Of a stretch of 64,000 bases of DNA, positions 17,095 through 25,531 are shown in pieces. Both the position numbers and the translations under genes were made by a program. Positions within the stretch are counted from its first letter, which is position 1. The number at the start of each line of letters is the position of its first letter. The notes below the pieces were generated by a model, which ran no database searches, was not told where the DNA came from, and saw only the letters and a list, made by a program, of their open reading frames with translations. The DNA comes from an uncultured Lachnospiraceae bacterium (GTDB lineage Bacteria; Bacillota; Clostridia; Lachnospirales; Lachnospiraceae), in contig CAJKGK010000003.1 in NCBI GenBank assembly GCA_905199445.1, positions 83,095 to 147,094 on the forward strand, read 5' to 3'.

Positions 17095-18426
17095 TCAGCT
17101 GCATGTCCCCGCTGTATCTTCCCCGGCTTCCATACCGGCCAGGTGATTAATAAACTGCTGGGCAGTACGGCCTGACAGGCCGCCATGGTGCATTTCCCAT
17201 ACAACAGAAGCCTTTGCAATCTCATCCTCTGACATATGAATGCCAAAACGCCCGGCCAGCTCAGTGGCAATAGCCACATACTCCTTCTGACTGGGTGCCC
17301 CGTAATAAATAGTTTCACCAAAACGGGTAGCTAAAGAAAGTTTTTCCTGCATAGAGTCACCGCCATGGACATCATCGCTTGCCATCTTACGTTCTCCCCA
17401 TGTTTCCCGAATCAGGTGGCGGCGGTTGGAGGTTGCATAGATCAGCACATTATCCGGCTTCGTTTCCAGCCCGCCTTCAATCACCGCCTTCAGATATTTA
17501 TACTCAATTTCAAATTCCTCAAAGGACAGATCATCCATATAAAGAATAAATTTATAGTTCCTGTTTTTAATCTGGGCAATGACCTCCGGAATATCTTTAA
17601 ACTGGTGCTTATAAATTTCAATCATACGAAGACCGTCTTTATAATATTCATTTAAAATAGCTTTAATACTTGTGGATTTCCCGGTCCCGCTATCCCCAAA
17701 AAGAAGTACATTATTCGCTCTGCGTCCGTTCACAAAGGCCTGGGTATTATCCACCAGTTTTTTCTTCTGAATTTCATAGCCTACCAAATCCGAAAGATCG
17801 ACCTTTTCCGTCCGAGTAATAGGCAAAATCACCGCCGCACCATCTTTTTGAACCACCTTAAATGCCCGGTGCAAACCAAATTTTCCCACACCATATTCTT
17901 TGTAAAACTGGGTCAGCAGTGTATACATCTGTTGTCTGTCCCGATCCTTTGCAGCCTCAGAAAGTCCCTGACACAGTCGTTCAATGCGTTCGCAAAGTGT
18001 ATGGCTGTAAATGATTCCCCTGTTTTTACGTCCCTCATAGCTTCCAATCAGTCCAAGGAAACGAATACCAAGCGCGTGTTCCACCGCCTGCCAGTCCATC
18101 TGATAGGCTTCCATAAAAATGTCCAAATCATGCAAAGCCAGCTCATTTAAACTGCCTTGAATCGCCCCTGTCTTTTCACAGGACATGCTAAACGCGTTTT
18201 CATTGGTTGTCAGCACAAAAGTCAGATAGCCATGCCATAAATTGCCTTCAAAACCATGCGTTCTGGCAATCGTCACCAGCTGGTTAATACAATCGTAAAT
18301 TGTATCCACAACAGCCTGACGATCAGCATCTTTGTCATTGTATGTATTGGCTGCCCATGCCATTCGCTCCATCACATGGTCTTCAAAATGTCGGTATAAA
18401 ATAAGTTCGTTTATTCTGATATTCAT
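17095..18426 (-). CDS. DUF815-family AAA+ ATPase
   Basis: A 443-residue protein of unknown physiological role. A helical N-terminal region (about 1-200) precedes an AAA+ module with Walker A GDSGTGKS (244-251) and Walker B FILYMDDLSFEE (about 293-304). TSNRRHLIRETW (sensor-1 region) and SLATRFGETIYY follow. These blocks identify the DUF815 family of ATPases found in many bacteria. It lies 31 bases after pheA and 71 before ppx. The context gives no clear function. Confidence 0.85.
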   Translation of the reverse strand: MNIRINELILYRHFEDHVMERMAWAANTYNDKDADRQAVVDTIYDCINQLVTIARTHGFEGNLWHGYLTFVLTTNENAFSMSCEKTGAIQGSLNELALHDLDIFMEAYQMDWQAVEHALGIRFLGLIGSYEGRKNRGIIYSHTLCERIERLCQGLSEAAKDRDRQQMYTLLTQFYKEYGVGKFGLHRAFKVVQKDGAAVILPITRTEKVDLSDLVGYEIQKKKLVDNTQAFVNGRRANNVLLFGDSGTGKSTSIKAILNEYYKDGLRMIEIYKHQFKDIPEVIAQIKNRNYKFILYMDDLSFEEFEIEYKYLKAVIEGGLETKPDNVLIYATSNRRHLIRETWGERKMASDDVHGGDSMQEKLSLATRFGETIYYGAPSQKEYVAIATELAGRFGIHMSEDEIAKASVVWEMHHGGLSGRTAQQFINHLAGMEAGEDTAGTCS

Positions 18427-18457
18427 ATTTTCCTATCCCTGGCTTTCTTTAAATTGT

Positions 18458-19597
18458 TTACTCCGCATGAATATAATTTCCCAGAATCTTCAGATTCTTA
18501 GCCTCAGAGGCCACACCAGTCAGCGCATTTTGAACAGCCTTTTGTCTGAAGTTGCCGTCAAAGTCCACAAAAAATCGATACTGCCATTTTTCTCCCCGAA
18601 TCGGCCTGGACTCAATACGATTCATATTCAGGCCATTGAAAATAAAGTGCGATAAAATATTATACAGGGTGCCGCTTTCGTGAGGCAGTTCAAAACATAT
18701 ACTGATCTGATTGGCTTTTGGCACATATTCCCGATTCTTTGTAAAGATAATAAAACGCGTGGAGTTATTGCCGATATCATTGATATTGGATTGAAGTACA
18801 CACAACCCATGAAATTTGGCCGCAGCCTGGCTGGCAATGGCGCCCTGGCTTAAATCACCGTCGTCGATCACTTTTTTCGCCGCAATTGCCGTATTTGTTG
18901 TACTCATCTGCTTCCATTCCCCATGTTTTCCAAGAAAACGGCGACACTGAAGCAGCCCCTGAGGATGAGAATAAACGGTGCGAATATCCTGGATCTTTGC
19001 CCCCGGAACCCCGAGAAGGGCATGCTCCACCTTAACAACATATTCGCCTACAATATAGTTATCATAAGCCCCCATTAAATCATAAACATCGGTAATAATT
19101 CCCGTCGAAGAATTTTCCACCGGCAGCACGCCATACTGTGCCTCTCCATTTTTTATAGCCTCCATGGCTTCCTTAAAGGTGGCGACATGAAAGGCCTTTA
19201 CGTCACTGCCAAAATATCCCAGCATGGCCTGATGGCCATAAGCACCCGGCACACCGTTATAGACAACCTTTGTCTCCGGAGTAAACGTCTGTGCACGGCA
19301 TGTAAAACCACTGTAGCCATCCCAACCGCTGCTCATAAGCATATACTGACGCATACGGCTGATGGTCATCAGCTGATTAAACAGTGCCTCCACGCCTTGT
19401 CTGTTAAAATCTGTATGCGCCAGGGCACTGACCTTCTCGATCTTTTCCTTTTCACGTTGGGTGTCCAAAACAGCCTTTCCAATCTTTTTTTTATATTCAG
19501 CCACACCCTCTGCAGCTTTCATTCGCTGCTCGAACAGGGATACAATCTGGCTGTCAATATGATCAATTTCTTCTCTAAGCTTTTGTAATTCGTCCAT
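18458..19597 (-). CDS. pheA: Bifunctional chorismate mutase / prephenate dehydratase
   Basis: Makes phenylpyruvate for phenylalanine synthesis. The 379 residues contain three parts. The N-terminal chorismate mutase of the AroQ type is at about 1-90 (LREEIDHIDSQIVSLFEQRM). The prephenate dehydratase domain is at about 110-285 (VYNGVPGAYGHQAMLGYFG; LPVENSSTGIITDVYDLM; NNSTRFIIF). The C-terminal ACT domain has the Phe-binding ESRP motif. AGCGGGAGAG precedes the start. It is the second gene in a closely spaced run behind adenosine deaminase. Confidence 0.95.
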   Translation of the reverse strand: MDELQKLREEIDHIDSQIVSLFEQRMKAAEGVAEYKKKIGKAVLDTQREKEKIEKVSALAHTDFNRQGVEALFNQLMTISRMRQYMLMSSGWDGYSGFTCRAQTFTPETKVVYNGVPGAYGHQAMLGYFGSDVKAFHVATFKEAMEAIKNGEAQYGVLPVENSSTGIITDVYDLMGAYDNYIVGEYVVKVEHALLGVPGAKIQDIRTVYSHPQGLLQCRRFLGKHGEWKQMSTTNTAIAAKKVIDDGDLSQGAIASQAAAKFHGLCVLQSNINDIGNNSTRFIIFTKNREYVPKANQISICFELPHESGTLYNILSHFIFNGLNMNRIESRPIRGEKWQYRFFVDFDGNFRQKAVQNALTGVASEAKNLKILGNYIHAE

Positions 19598-19634
19598 TTG
19601 AAATGTCTCTCCCGCTTAAGTCTCTTTTTCTGCT

Positions 19635-20621
19635 TTACTTATATTTTTCTTCAATCAGAGCACGAAGCCGCTCCTTTTCCATGGATGAAATAAATGCGCC
19701 CTCTGCCGCATAGAGGTTCATCCGTTTAAAATCCTGGCAATCCCAGCCAAAGGCTTCATGCAGCAGTCTGTACTCCTTATAGGCTTTTGTATCACAGACG
19801 ATCATATCATCCGTATTTACAGTCACATGAACACCGGCCTCATAAAGCCTGCGAATCGGATGGGCAGCGATATCCACAACTGCGCCGGTCTGAATGTTAC
19901 TTGTAGGGCAGACTTCAAGGGTAACATGGCGGTCAATCAAAAGCTGAATCAGCGATTCATCTTCCACAGCCCGGATACCATGACCAATTCTTCTCGCCCC
20001 GTTTTCCACAGCCAGCCGAATACTTTCCGGTCCCGCCTTTTCTCCGGCATGAACGCAAAACGGGATTTCTTCCTGATTAAGCACCTCAAATTGTCCCTCA
20101 TACATTTTTGTGGGATAACAAACTTCATCTCCGACCAGATCAATGCCTACAACACCACGATGTAAATACTGTATAGCCTCCACAATGGTTGCAAAATTAT
20201 CTTTTTCGTCGGCTCCTCTCACTGTACATAAAATCAGATTGGCGCGAATTTGATGGCTGTCTGCCACAGCTTTTTTCATTCCGGCAACAGCAGCCTCCAC
20301 CACCTGCCCCTGACGAAGCCCTCTCAAAGTATGATATTGAGGAATGATACGAATCTCCGCATATAAGATCCCCTGAGCATCCATATCTCTGACCAGCTCA
20401 TAGACGGCACGGCGGATTGCTTTTCGCTCCTGCAATACGGTAAATGCCAGGTCAAACCGTTTCAAATATTCTGTTAAATCCGTACAGCGATTGGGCACAC
20501 GCAAATACTTATCCAGCAGCCGCACATCATAGGTTGGCATATAGGCCCCCTGCTCTCTGGCCAGTTCAAGTAAAGTCTGGGGTCTGACCGAACCTTCCAG
20601 ATGAACATGCAAATCGATCAT
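19635..20621 (-). CDS. add: Adenosine deaminase
   Basis: Deaminates adenosine (and deoxyadenosine) to inosine in purine salvage. The 328-residue protein has DLHVHLEGSVRP (two zinc-binding His), CVHAGEKAGP (His plus catalytic Glu region), RIGHGIRA, EVCPTSNIQTG and VTVNTDDM (zinc-binding Asp). GGAGG lies 10 bases before the ATG. It starts the run add-pheA-DUF815-ppx-ppk-rpiR-nanE, in which all gaps are 15-71 bases. A possible extended -10 (TGTTAAAAT) lies upstream. Confidence 0.93.
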   Translation of the reverse strand: MIDLHVHLEGSVRPQTLLELAREQGAYMPTYDVRLLDKYLRVPNRCTDLTEYLKRFDLAFTVLQERKAIRRAVYELVRDMDAQGILYAEIRIIPQYHTLRGLRQGQVVEAAVAGMKKAVADSHQIRANLILCTVRGADEKDNFATIVEAIQYLHRGVVGIDLVGDEVCYPTKMYEGQFEVLNQEEIPFCVHAGEKAGPESIRLAVENGARRIGHGIRAVEDESLIQLLIDRHVTLEVCPTSNIQTGAVVDIAAHPIRRLYEAGVHVTVNTDDMIVCDTKAYKEYRLLHEAFGWDCQDFKRMNLYAAEGAFISSMEKERLRALIEEKYK

Positions 20622-20700
20622 CGCTCATACGCCTCCTTGCACAAATGTTAATCATCTCTGTATATTTTAACAGATGAATCTGCAAAAGTACAGGGTTTAG

Positions 20701-20752
20701 AAAATGAAAATCCGCACAAGAAGCAGACCTGACGCCTGCCCTTTGTGCGGAC
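20701..20752 (-). terminator. Intrinsic terminator after the RlmI-type methyltransferase
   Basis: Minus strand TCCGCACAAA...CTTGTGCGGA (10-bp stem) with a 21-base loop that can fold further, then TTTTCATTTT. It separates the methyltransferase from the add operon. Confidence 0.8.
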
Positions 20753-20761
20753 TTATAAGAA

Positions 20762-21964
20762 TTATATTTCATCACAAACCTGAAATATATAAAATTTTAA
20801 ATAGTAGGACTCATCTGCTGCCCACAAAATCGGATGATCCGGCGCCTGAGTTCTGAATTCTACCTGACGCAGACGTTTATGGGCGTTTTTAGCCGCCTGA
20901 TGGATCGTCTGCGTAAACAGCTCATAGGACATGAAATGTGAGCAGGAACAGGTAGCCAGATAACCGCCGGGACGAACAAGTTTCATCCCTCTCAGATTAA
21001 TTTCCCGATAGCCTCTCACTGCATTTTTAATTGAATTTCTGGATTTCGTAAATGCCGGAGGATCCAAAATCACCACATCAAACTGCTCACCGTTTTGCTC
21101 CAGTTGAGGAAGGAGATCAAAAACATCGGCACACTGAAACTTTACCACATCCTCCAAACCGTTTAAACGGGCATTCTCCTGTGCACACTCAACAGCCAGT
21201 CCAGAGGCATCCACACCGAGAACAGACGCGGCTTTAGCAATTCCGGCATTTAAAGCAAAAGAACCGGTGTGCGTAAAACAGTCCAAAACCCTGGCACCAC
21301 GGCAAAGCTTTTGAATGGCCAGACGATTATATTTTTGGTCCAGAAAGAAACCGGTTTTTTGTCCATTTTCCACATCAACCATGTACTTAACACCATTTTC
21401 CTCAATCTGTATCCGGGTGTCAAAGGGCGCGCCGATAAAGCCCTTCACCCGTTCCATACCCTCATTGAGTCGGACTTTGGCATCACTTCGTTCATACACC
21501 CCCCTGATCTGAATACCGTCAGCCAAAAGCACTTCCTTTACACAATCCACAATCATTTCTTTCATCCGGTCAATGCCCAAGGCCAGAGATTCCACAACAA
21601 GACAGTCTTCAAATTTATCTACAACGATTCCAGGAAGGAAATCTGCTTCTCCGAAAATCAGACGACAGCTTGAGGTATCTGTCACTTTTTTTCGATATTC
21701 CCAGGCCTCACGGACTCTGTTTAAAATAAAATCCCAATTGATTTTGACATCCGGCTGCCTTGTCATCATTCGAACCGTAATTTTGGATTTAGTATTAATA
21801 AAACCCTGGCCCAGCAAAAAGCCGTCGAAATCCTTGACCATAACCAGATCGCCATTTTCAAAGCTGCCCATGATCATATCAATCTCATTATCAAAAATCC
21901 ACATTCCGCCGGATTTCAGCTGCCGTCCCTCACCCTTCTTTAAAATCACCTGTGCTTTACTCAT
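20762..21964 (-). CDS. RlmI-type 23S rRNA (cytosine-C5) methyltransferase, class I SAM-dependent
   Basis: Probably methylates a cytosine of 23S rRNA. In the 400 residues an N-terminal PUA-like domain (about 1-75, with GGMWIFDNEIDMI) precedes the Rossmann methyltransferase. QKTGFFLDQKYNR, VLDCFTHTGSFALNAG (SAM motif I), GVDAS and VILDPPAFTKS (motif IV) are characteristic of the RlmI/RlmK-C group. TCSCSHFM supplies the cysteine region. The exact target base cannot be read from sequence. AAAGGA precedes the start, and the gene stands alone with its own terminator. Confidence 0.88.
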   Translation of the reverse strand: MSKAQVILKKGEGRQLKSGGMWIFDNEIDMIMGSFENGDLVMVKDFDGFLLGQGFINTKSKITVRMMTRQPDVKINWDFILNRVREAWEYRKKVTDTSSCRLIFGEADFLPGIVVDKFEDCLVVESLALGIDRMKEMIVDCVKEVLLADGIQIRGVYERSDAKVRLNEGMERVKGFIGAPFDTRIQIEENGVKYMVDVENGQKTGFFLDQKYNRLAIQKLCRGARVLDCFTHTGSFALNAGIAKAASVLGVDASGLAVECAQENARLNGLEDVVKFQCADVFDLLPQLEQNGEQFDVVILDPPAFTKSRNSIKNAVRGYREINLRGMKLVRPGGYLATCSCSHFMSYELFTQTIHQAAKNAHKRLRQVEFRTQAPDHPILWAADESYYLKFYIFQVCDEI

Positions 21965-22125
21965 ATAACTATCCTTTCATTTATAACGATCCTTTTTGTA
22001 AATACCTTTTCATTCACAGTAAAATTTAAAGAGTGCAATTATCCCTTCCCTGCCATCCAGTGGAGAAAATCGCCCTCTTTTTTTGTCATTTGTAAAAGAT
22101 TATGTAGTTTTATTAGGCTTATCGC

Positions 22126-22560
22126 TTATGCAATCATCTGATCCGGAAACTGCTGATTAAACACATCCTTAAGTTTCTTTAATTCACTCTCCAAGAAGTT
22201 GACACGAATCATAAGCAATTCCTTGCTTTCTTCAACTTTCAACGCCTCATTAAGTTTACGGTCCAGATCCAAATGGCCCTCTGCCACTGCCTGAATGCTT
22301 CTTCTTGTCTCAAGCTCCAAGGTTGTTTTAAGATTCCGGACAACCAGTTCCAGATCCTCCACCCGTTCTGAAAGTACCCGGATATCCAACTTCATATCCC
22401 GGACATGGGCTTGAAGCTTCTCAATATCGGAACGCATGTCCTTCATCTCAGCCATCATATCCGCTATATCAGCCTTCATGTCATCAACAGCCCCTTTCAT
22501 AGGCTGGATTTTGGCATCCATTAAATCCGAAATAGCCTTCAATAACTCTCTGTCATTCAC
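22126..22560 (-). CDS. Predicted coiled-coil protein of unknown function
   Basis: A 144-residue protein without a signal peptide or membrane segment. Residues about 15-90 show heptad-like spacing of Met/Leu/Ile/Val among charged residues (MKADIADMMAEMKDMRSDI; HVRDMKLDIRVLSERVEDL). A second helical stretch lies near the C-terminus (NFLESELKKLKDVFNQQFP). The composition is rich in Asp, Met, Lys and Glu. It has a promoter of its own and an AAAGGA site about 18 bases up, with GTGTAGG nearer the start. I do not recognise the family. Confidence 0.7.
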   Translation of the reverse strand: MNDRELLKAISDLMDAKIQPMKGAVDDMKADIADMMAEMKDMRSDIEKLQAHVRDMKLDIRVLSERVEDLELVVRNLKTTLELETRRSIQAVAEGHLDLDRKLNEALKVEESKELLMIRVNFLESELKKLKDVFNQQFPDQMIA

Positions 22561-22611
22561 TTGCCTACACCAATCCTTTCACAAATAGTAAACCTTCGCT
22601 TACAGGTAAAA

Positions 22612-22640
22612 ATTATATCATAAGCCATCGACAAAGTCCA
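22612..22640 (-). promoter_or_regulatory. Promoter of the coiled-coil gene
   Basis: -35 TGGACT (22635-22640), 17-base spacer ending in TGA, perfect -10 TATAAT (22612-22617), an extended -10 promoter. Confidence 0.65.
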
Positions 22641-22797
22641 TACGCTGATGGCATACCCAATTGCCCAAAAGGCCAATACATGAATAACAGCAACATGTCT
22701 TATACGTGAACTCCCCATTGTCTAAATCCAGTGAGATTGCGGTGGCCTTATTTCAAATAAGATGCATAAAACAGTACCTGCCGGGCATATTATATCT

Positions 22798-23208
22798 ATG
22801 AAGAAAAGTTTTATTCTTTGTGGTCTTACAGGCTGGTGTATGGAAGTACTATGGACAGGTATTGGTTCCATAGTGTCACGGGACCCTAAGCTAACCTGTA
22901 AGACTTCGATTTGGATGTTTCCCATTTATGGTATGGCTGCTTTGCTTTCCCCCATCAGCAAACATCTGGCAGGCAAAAATTTCTTACTTAGAGGAGGGAT
23001 TTACACACTTTGTATCTTTGCCACAGAATTTACCACCGGATCAATTCTGAAAAAGTACAATGTCTGCCCATGGGACTACAGTAATCAGCCGGCAAATATT
23101 AAAGGATTAATCAATTTAACGTATACACCGCTGTGGTTTGGTGCAGGTCTTTTCTTCGAAAAACTTTTAAAGCTTCAGGATGCTGTACATCAAAAAGCAC
23201 TTCTTTGA
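22798..23208 (+). CDS. CmpB-type small membrane protein (putative ABC-transporter permease family)
   Basis: About 136 residues with three to four hydrophobic segments. MKKSFILCGLTGWCMEVLW at the N-terminus, then WMFPIYGMAALLSP, YTLCIFATEFTTGSIL and the CPWDYS motif, are the marks of the CmpB family. That family is annotated as 'putative ABC transporter permease', and its real function is not settled. The start is uncertain: neither ATG 22798 nor the in-frame ATG 22762 has a good ribosome binding site. It converges with the Crp/Fnr gene, leaving only 4 bases between them. Confidence 0.7.
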   Translation: MKKSFILCGLTGWCMEVLWTGIGSIVSRDPKLTCKTSIWMFPIYGMAALLSPISKHLAGKNFLLRGGIYTLCIFATEFTTGSILKKYNVCPWDYSNQPANIKGLINLTYTPLWFGAGLFFEKLLKLQDAVHQKALL

Positions 23209-23212
23209 ACGA

Positions 23213-23887
23213 TCATCCCAAAGCCAATTTTCGAAGCTGATTTTTGTCTGTAATTTCCACTGCTCCCCGCGACAGCCTGACAATGCCCTCTTCCGAAAAA
23301 TACTTCAGCATCCGGGAAACCACCTCTCTGGCACTTCCCATGTAACGGGCAATCTGCTCATGAGTCAGCCGTATAACCAAACTCTTGGTTTTAGCTGATT
23401 CATCCAGCAGAAAAACTGCCAGACGCTGATCAAAGCTCATAAACAAAATCTGCTGCATGGCCCACATAACTTCTGAAAAATGGCCTACAGTTACCTTGTA
23501 AAGATAATTCTGAGCATAAAGGTTGTGTTCAGCTACCCGTCCCATAACGCAGTTATTTATTAAGATCAGCTCACAGTCCCTTGTAACATCAATAAATACA
23601 TCAAAGGTAATCTCCTGAAACAGACAGGAAGCCGATAATGTACATACATCATTTTCATAAAGTCTGTACAGTGCAATTTCTCTCCCATCCTCTGAAAGCA
23701 TATATACCCGCAGCTGTCCTGACTTTACAATAATAAACCCTGTACAGTGCTCATCGCCTCTGTGAATAATATCCCCTTTTTTATACGTTATTTTTGTTGA
23801 GTTTAAAAGCAGATTCTCCTTGTCTTCCTGCGATAAATATTGCCAGAACGGCAGTTTTTCTGCAACCTTTTTGATTTCTTCGTCCAT
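23213..23887 (-). CDS. Crp/Fnr-family transcriptional regulator
   Basis: A 224-residue regulator. The N-terminal cyclic-nucleotide-binding-type beta roll (about 15-125) contains GDIIHRGDEHCTGFIIVKSG. The C-terminal winged helix (about 150-220) contains LTHEQIARYMGSAREVVSRM as recognition helix. The cAMP phosphate-binding Arg-Ser pattern is not evident, and there is no N-terminal Cys cluster as in Fnr, so the signal is unknown. ATG 23887 follows AAGGGGG. It has a near-consensus promoter of its own. The closeness to thioredoxin may be coincidental. Confidence 0.88.
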   Translation of the reverse strand: MDEEIKKVAEKLPFWQYLSQEDKENLLLNSTKITYKKGDIIHRGDEHCTGFIIVKSGQLRVYMLSEDGREIALYRLYENDVCTLSASCLFQEITFDVFIDVTRDCELILINNCVMGRVAEHNLYAQNYLYKVTVGHFSEVMWAMQQILFMSFDQRLAVFLLDESAKTKSLVIRLTHEQIARYMGSAREVVSRMLKYFSEEGIVRLSRGAVEITDKNQLRKLALG

Positions 23888-23946
23888 TCTTAGGCCCCCT
23901 TGTTCAATCAATGCCATCTGCTTTTCATCGATAAAAGCGCAAGAAT

Positions 23947-23975
23947 AGTATATGATAATTAGATGAGAGCGTCAA
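23947..23975 (-). promoter_or_regulatory. Promoter of the Crp/Fnr-type gene
   Basis: -35 TTGACG (23970-23975), 17-base spacer, -10 TATACT (23947-23952). The -35 overlaps the T-tract of the trxA terminator. Confidence 0.75.
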
Positions 23976-24023
23976 CAAAAACACTGCAGTCCAGAGGTAT
24001 CAGCCATCCGGTGCTGCAGTGTT
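23976..24023 (-). terminator. Intrinsic terminator after trxA
   Basis: Minus strand AACACTGCAG...CTGCAGTGTT, a perfect 10-bp stem (24014-24023 with 23980-23989), followed by TTTTTG. Confidence 0.85.
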
Positions 24024-24050
24024 CTTATATTTTTTAAATTTCAAATATGC

Positions 24051-24356
24051 CTAGATCAAAGAAAGAACTGCATTCTTATCACGGTATCCAACCGACTGAT
24101 TGGTCAGCTGTCCGTTTTTAAATACAAGCAGTGTCGGAATACTCATCACATTGAATCTGGCCGCCAGTTCGGACTCATCATCCACATTGACCTTGCATAC
24201 TTTAATATCACTTCTCTCTCCGGCGATTTCATCTACAATCGGAGAAAGCATCTTACACGGCCCGCACCAGGAAGCCCAAAAATCTACCAGAACCGGACGA
24301 TCGGCCTGTAAAACCTCTGTATCAAAATTATTTTTATTTAATGTTACAACTGACAT
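24051..24356 (-). CDS. trxA: Thioredoxin
   Basis: A small cytoplasmic disulfide reductase. The 101 residues include the active-site WCGPC (Cys31 and Cys34), preceded by VLVDFWAS, and the cis-proline segment SIPTLLVFKNG. The length and motif order are those of ordinary bacterial thioredoxins. AAAGGGG lies 8 bases before the ATG, and a TATAAT element lies about 30 bases up. It is a single gene ending at a strong terminator. No thioredoxin reductase lies nearby. Confidence 0.95.
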   Translation of the reverse strand: MSVVTLNKNNFDTEVLQADRPVLVDFWASWCGPCKMLSPIVDEIAGERSDIKVCKVNVDDESELAARFNVMSIPTLLVFKNGQLTNQSVGYRDKNAVLSLI

Positions 24357-24467
24357 ATTGATTATCCCCTTTCATTATTTGCATTATACCGGCCTGACAT
24401 GGAATCAATCATTGTGCATCCGGAATATGTTTTGTATGAACTATGGTATAAGTATAACCATTTTATT

Positions 24468-24490
24468 TAAAAAAGTATGTGACATACTCA
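24468..24490 (-). terminator. Terminator after corA
   Basis: Minus strand AGTATG-tca-CATACT, a 6-bp stem with a 3-base loop, followed by TTTTTT. It begins within 5 bases of the corA stop codon. Confidence 0.65.
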
Positions 24491-24492
24491 CA

Positions 24493-25404
24493 TTACAGTA
24501 TTTTCTTTTTTTTAAAAATAATGATACAAATAATAATTACAAGAATACACAAGGCAATCACAACCGGATAGCCATGCTCCAGCTCAGGCATATTTCTAAA
24601 ATTCATACCATACCAGCTGGTAATCAACGTCAAAGGCATAAATATCGTAGATATAATGGTAAGGACCTGCATATTCCGGTTCTGCTTTGCGTCCACCTGA
24701 GACTGATAGGCATCATTGATCTGCTGGGCATAATCAATCAAATGAATGGCACGACCCATAAGGCGGTCGGCCCGGTCAGTAATTGTCCCGAAATATTTTA
24801 GCTGCTTTTTTGAGAAAAAATGGTTTTCATTTTCCTCAAACGCTTTTCCCATCTCTGCCAGCTGCTCATAATAGCTTCTCAATATCAAAAGCTGACGCCG
24901 AATAGGCGCTACATCGATCTGGAAATTATCGGTTTTTTCATGAAGAATATCATCCTCAGTTTCCATAAGTGTCCGCTCAAAATTTTCCATCACCGTATTA
25001 TCACGGCTCATAAACTCTGCAAACAGATTATATAAAAACTGCTCCTTCGTTTTTCCCTGATGAAGTTTTTTCTTTTTAATCCGACGTATAAGACGCTGAG
25101 CAAAACCATCCTCGTTGACAATCACAATATAATTTCTGTTCACAAACAAAATCATACGGTAACGGTCTCCGAGAACATCCAGAAGTCTGGGAATTGCCAG
25201 TGTTCCATACAGACATTCCTGCTGTGTCTCGATTTTACAAAAATACGCATCAGACAGATTAATCTCACCTTCATAGGTCATCCCCGTCTGCTGTAAAATT
25301 TCACCGCATCCGCTGACAGAGGTAATCAATATAGACGGAATATTATCGTTCACCGCCTGCTCTAATGTAATCTCCCGCAGCTGCTCTCCCAGTGCATAAA
25401 CCAT
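24493..25404 (-). CDS. corA: CorA-family magnesium/divalent cation transporter
   Basis: Forms pentameric membrane channels for Mg2+ (some members carry Co2+ or Ni2+). The 303-residue protein has a large cytoplasmic N-terminal domain. Its two C-terminal helices include the selectivity motif GMN at 266-268 in SWYGMNFRN, followed by a hydrophobic helix and a KKKK tail. The acidic loop between the helices (PELEHG) fits the family. A promoter with a consensus -35 lies about 75 bases upstream. No M-box riboswitch is visible in the short leader. Confidence 0.92.
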   Translation of the reverse strand: MVYALGEQLREITLEQAVNDNIPSILITSVSGCGEILQQTGMTYEGEINLSDAYFCKIETQQECLYGTLAIPRLLDVLGDRYRMILFVNRNYIVIVNEDGFAQRLIRRIKKKKLHQGKTKEQFLYNLFAEFMSRDNTVMENFERTLMETEDDILHEKTDNFQIDVAPIRRQLLILRSYYEQLAEMGKAFEENENHFFSKKQLKYFGTITDRADRLMGRAIHLIDYAQQINDAYQSQVDAKQNRNMQVLTIISTIFMPLTLITSWYGMNFRNMPELEHGYPVVIALCILVIIICIIIFKKKKIL

Positions 25405-25477
25405 GATTTTTTCACTCCCGTCGACATTTTATCAAAAAGCGACCCGTCTTAGCCCATAGTCCGGGACTCTCATAGTT

Positions 25478-25506
25478 ACCTTACGTCAAACATATGATTC
25501 TGTCAA
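25478..25506 (-). promoter_or_regulatory. Promoter of corA
   Basis: -35 TTGACA (25501-25506), 17-base spacer, -10 TAAGGT (25478-25483), just past the end of the fatty-acid operon. Confidence 0.6.
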
Positions 25507-25531
25507 GGGAAAAAACAAGGCTTTCAATGAC

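Noticed and set aside
25405..25506. Possible Mg2+ (M-box) riboswitch before corA
   Set aside because: The leader after the promoter is under 80 bases, too short for an M-box, and no conserved blocks were seen.
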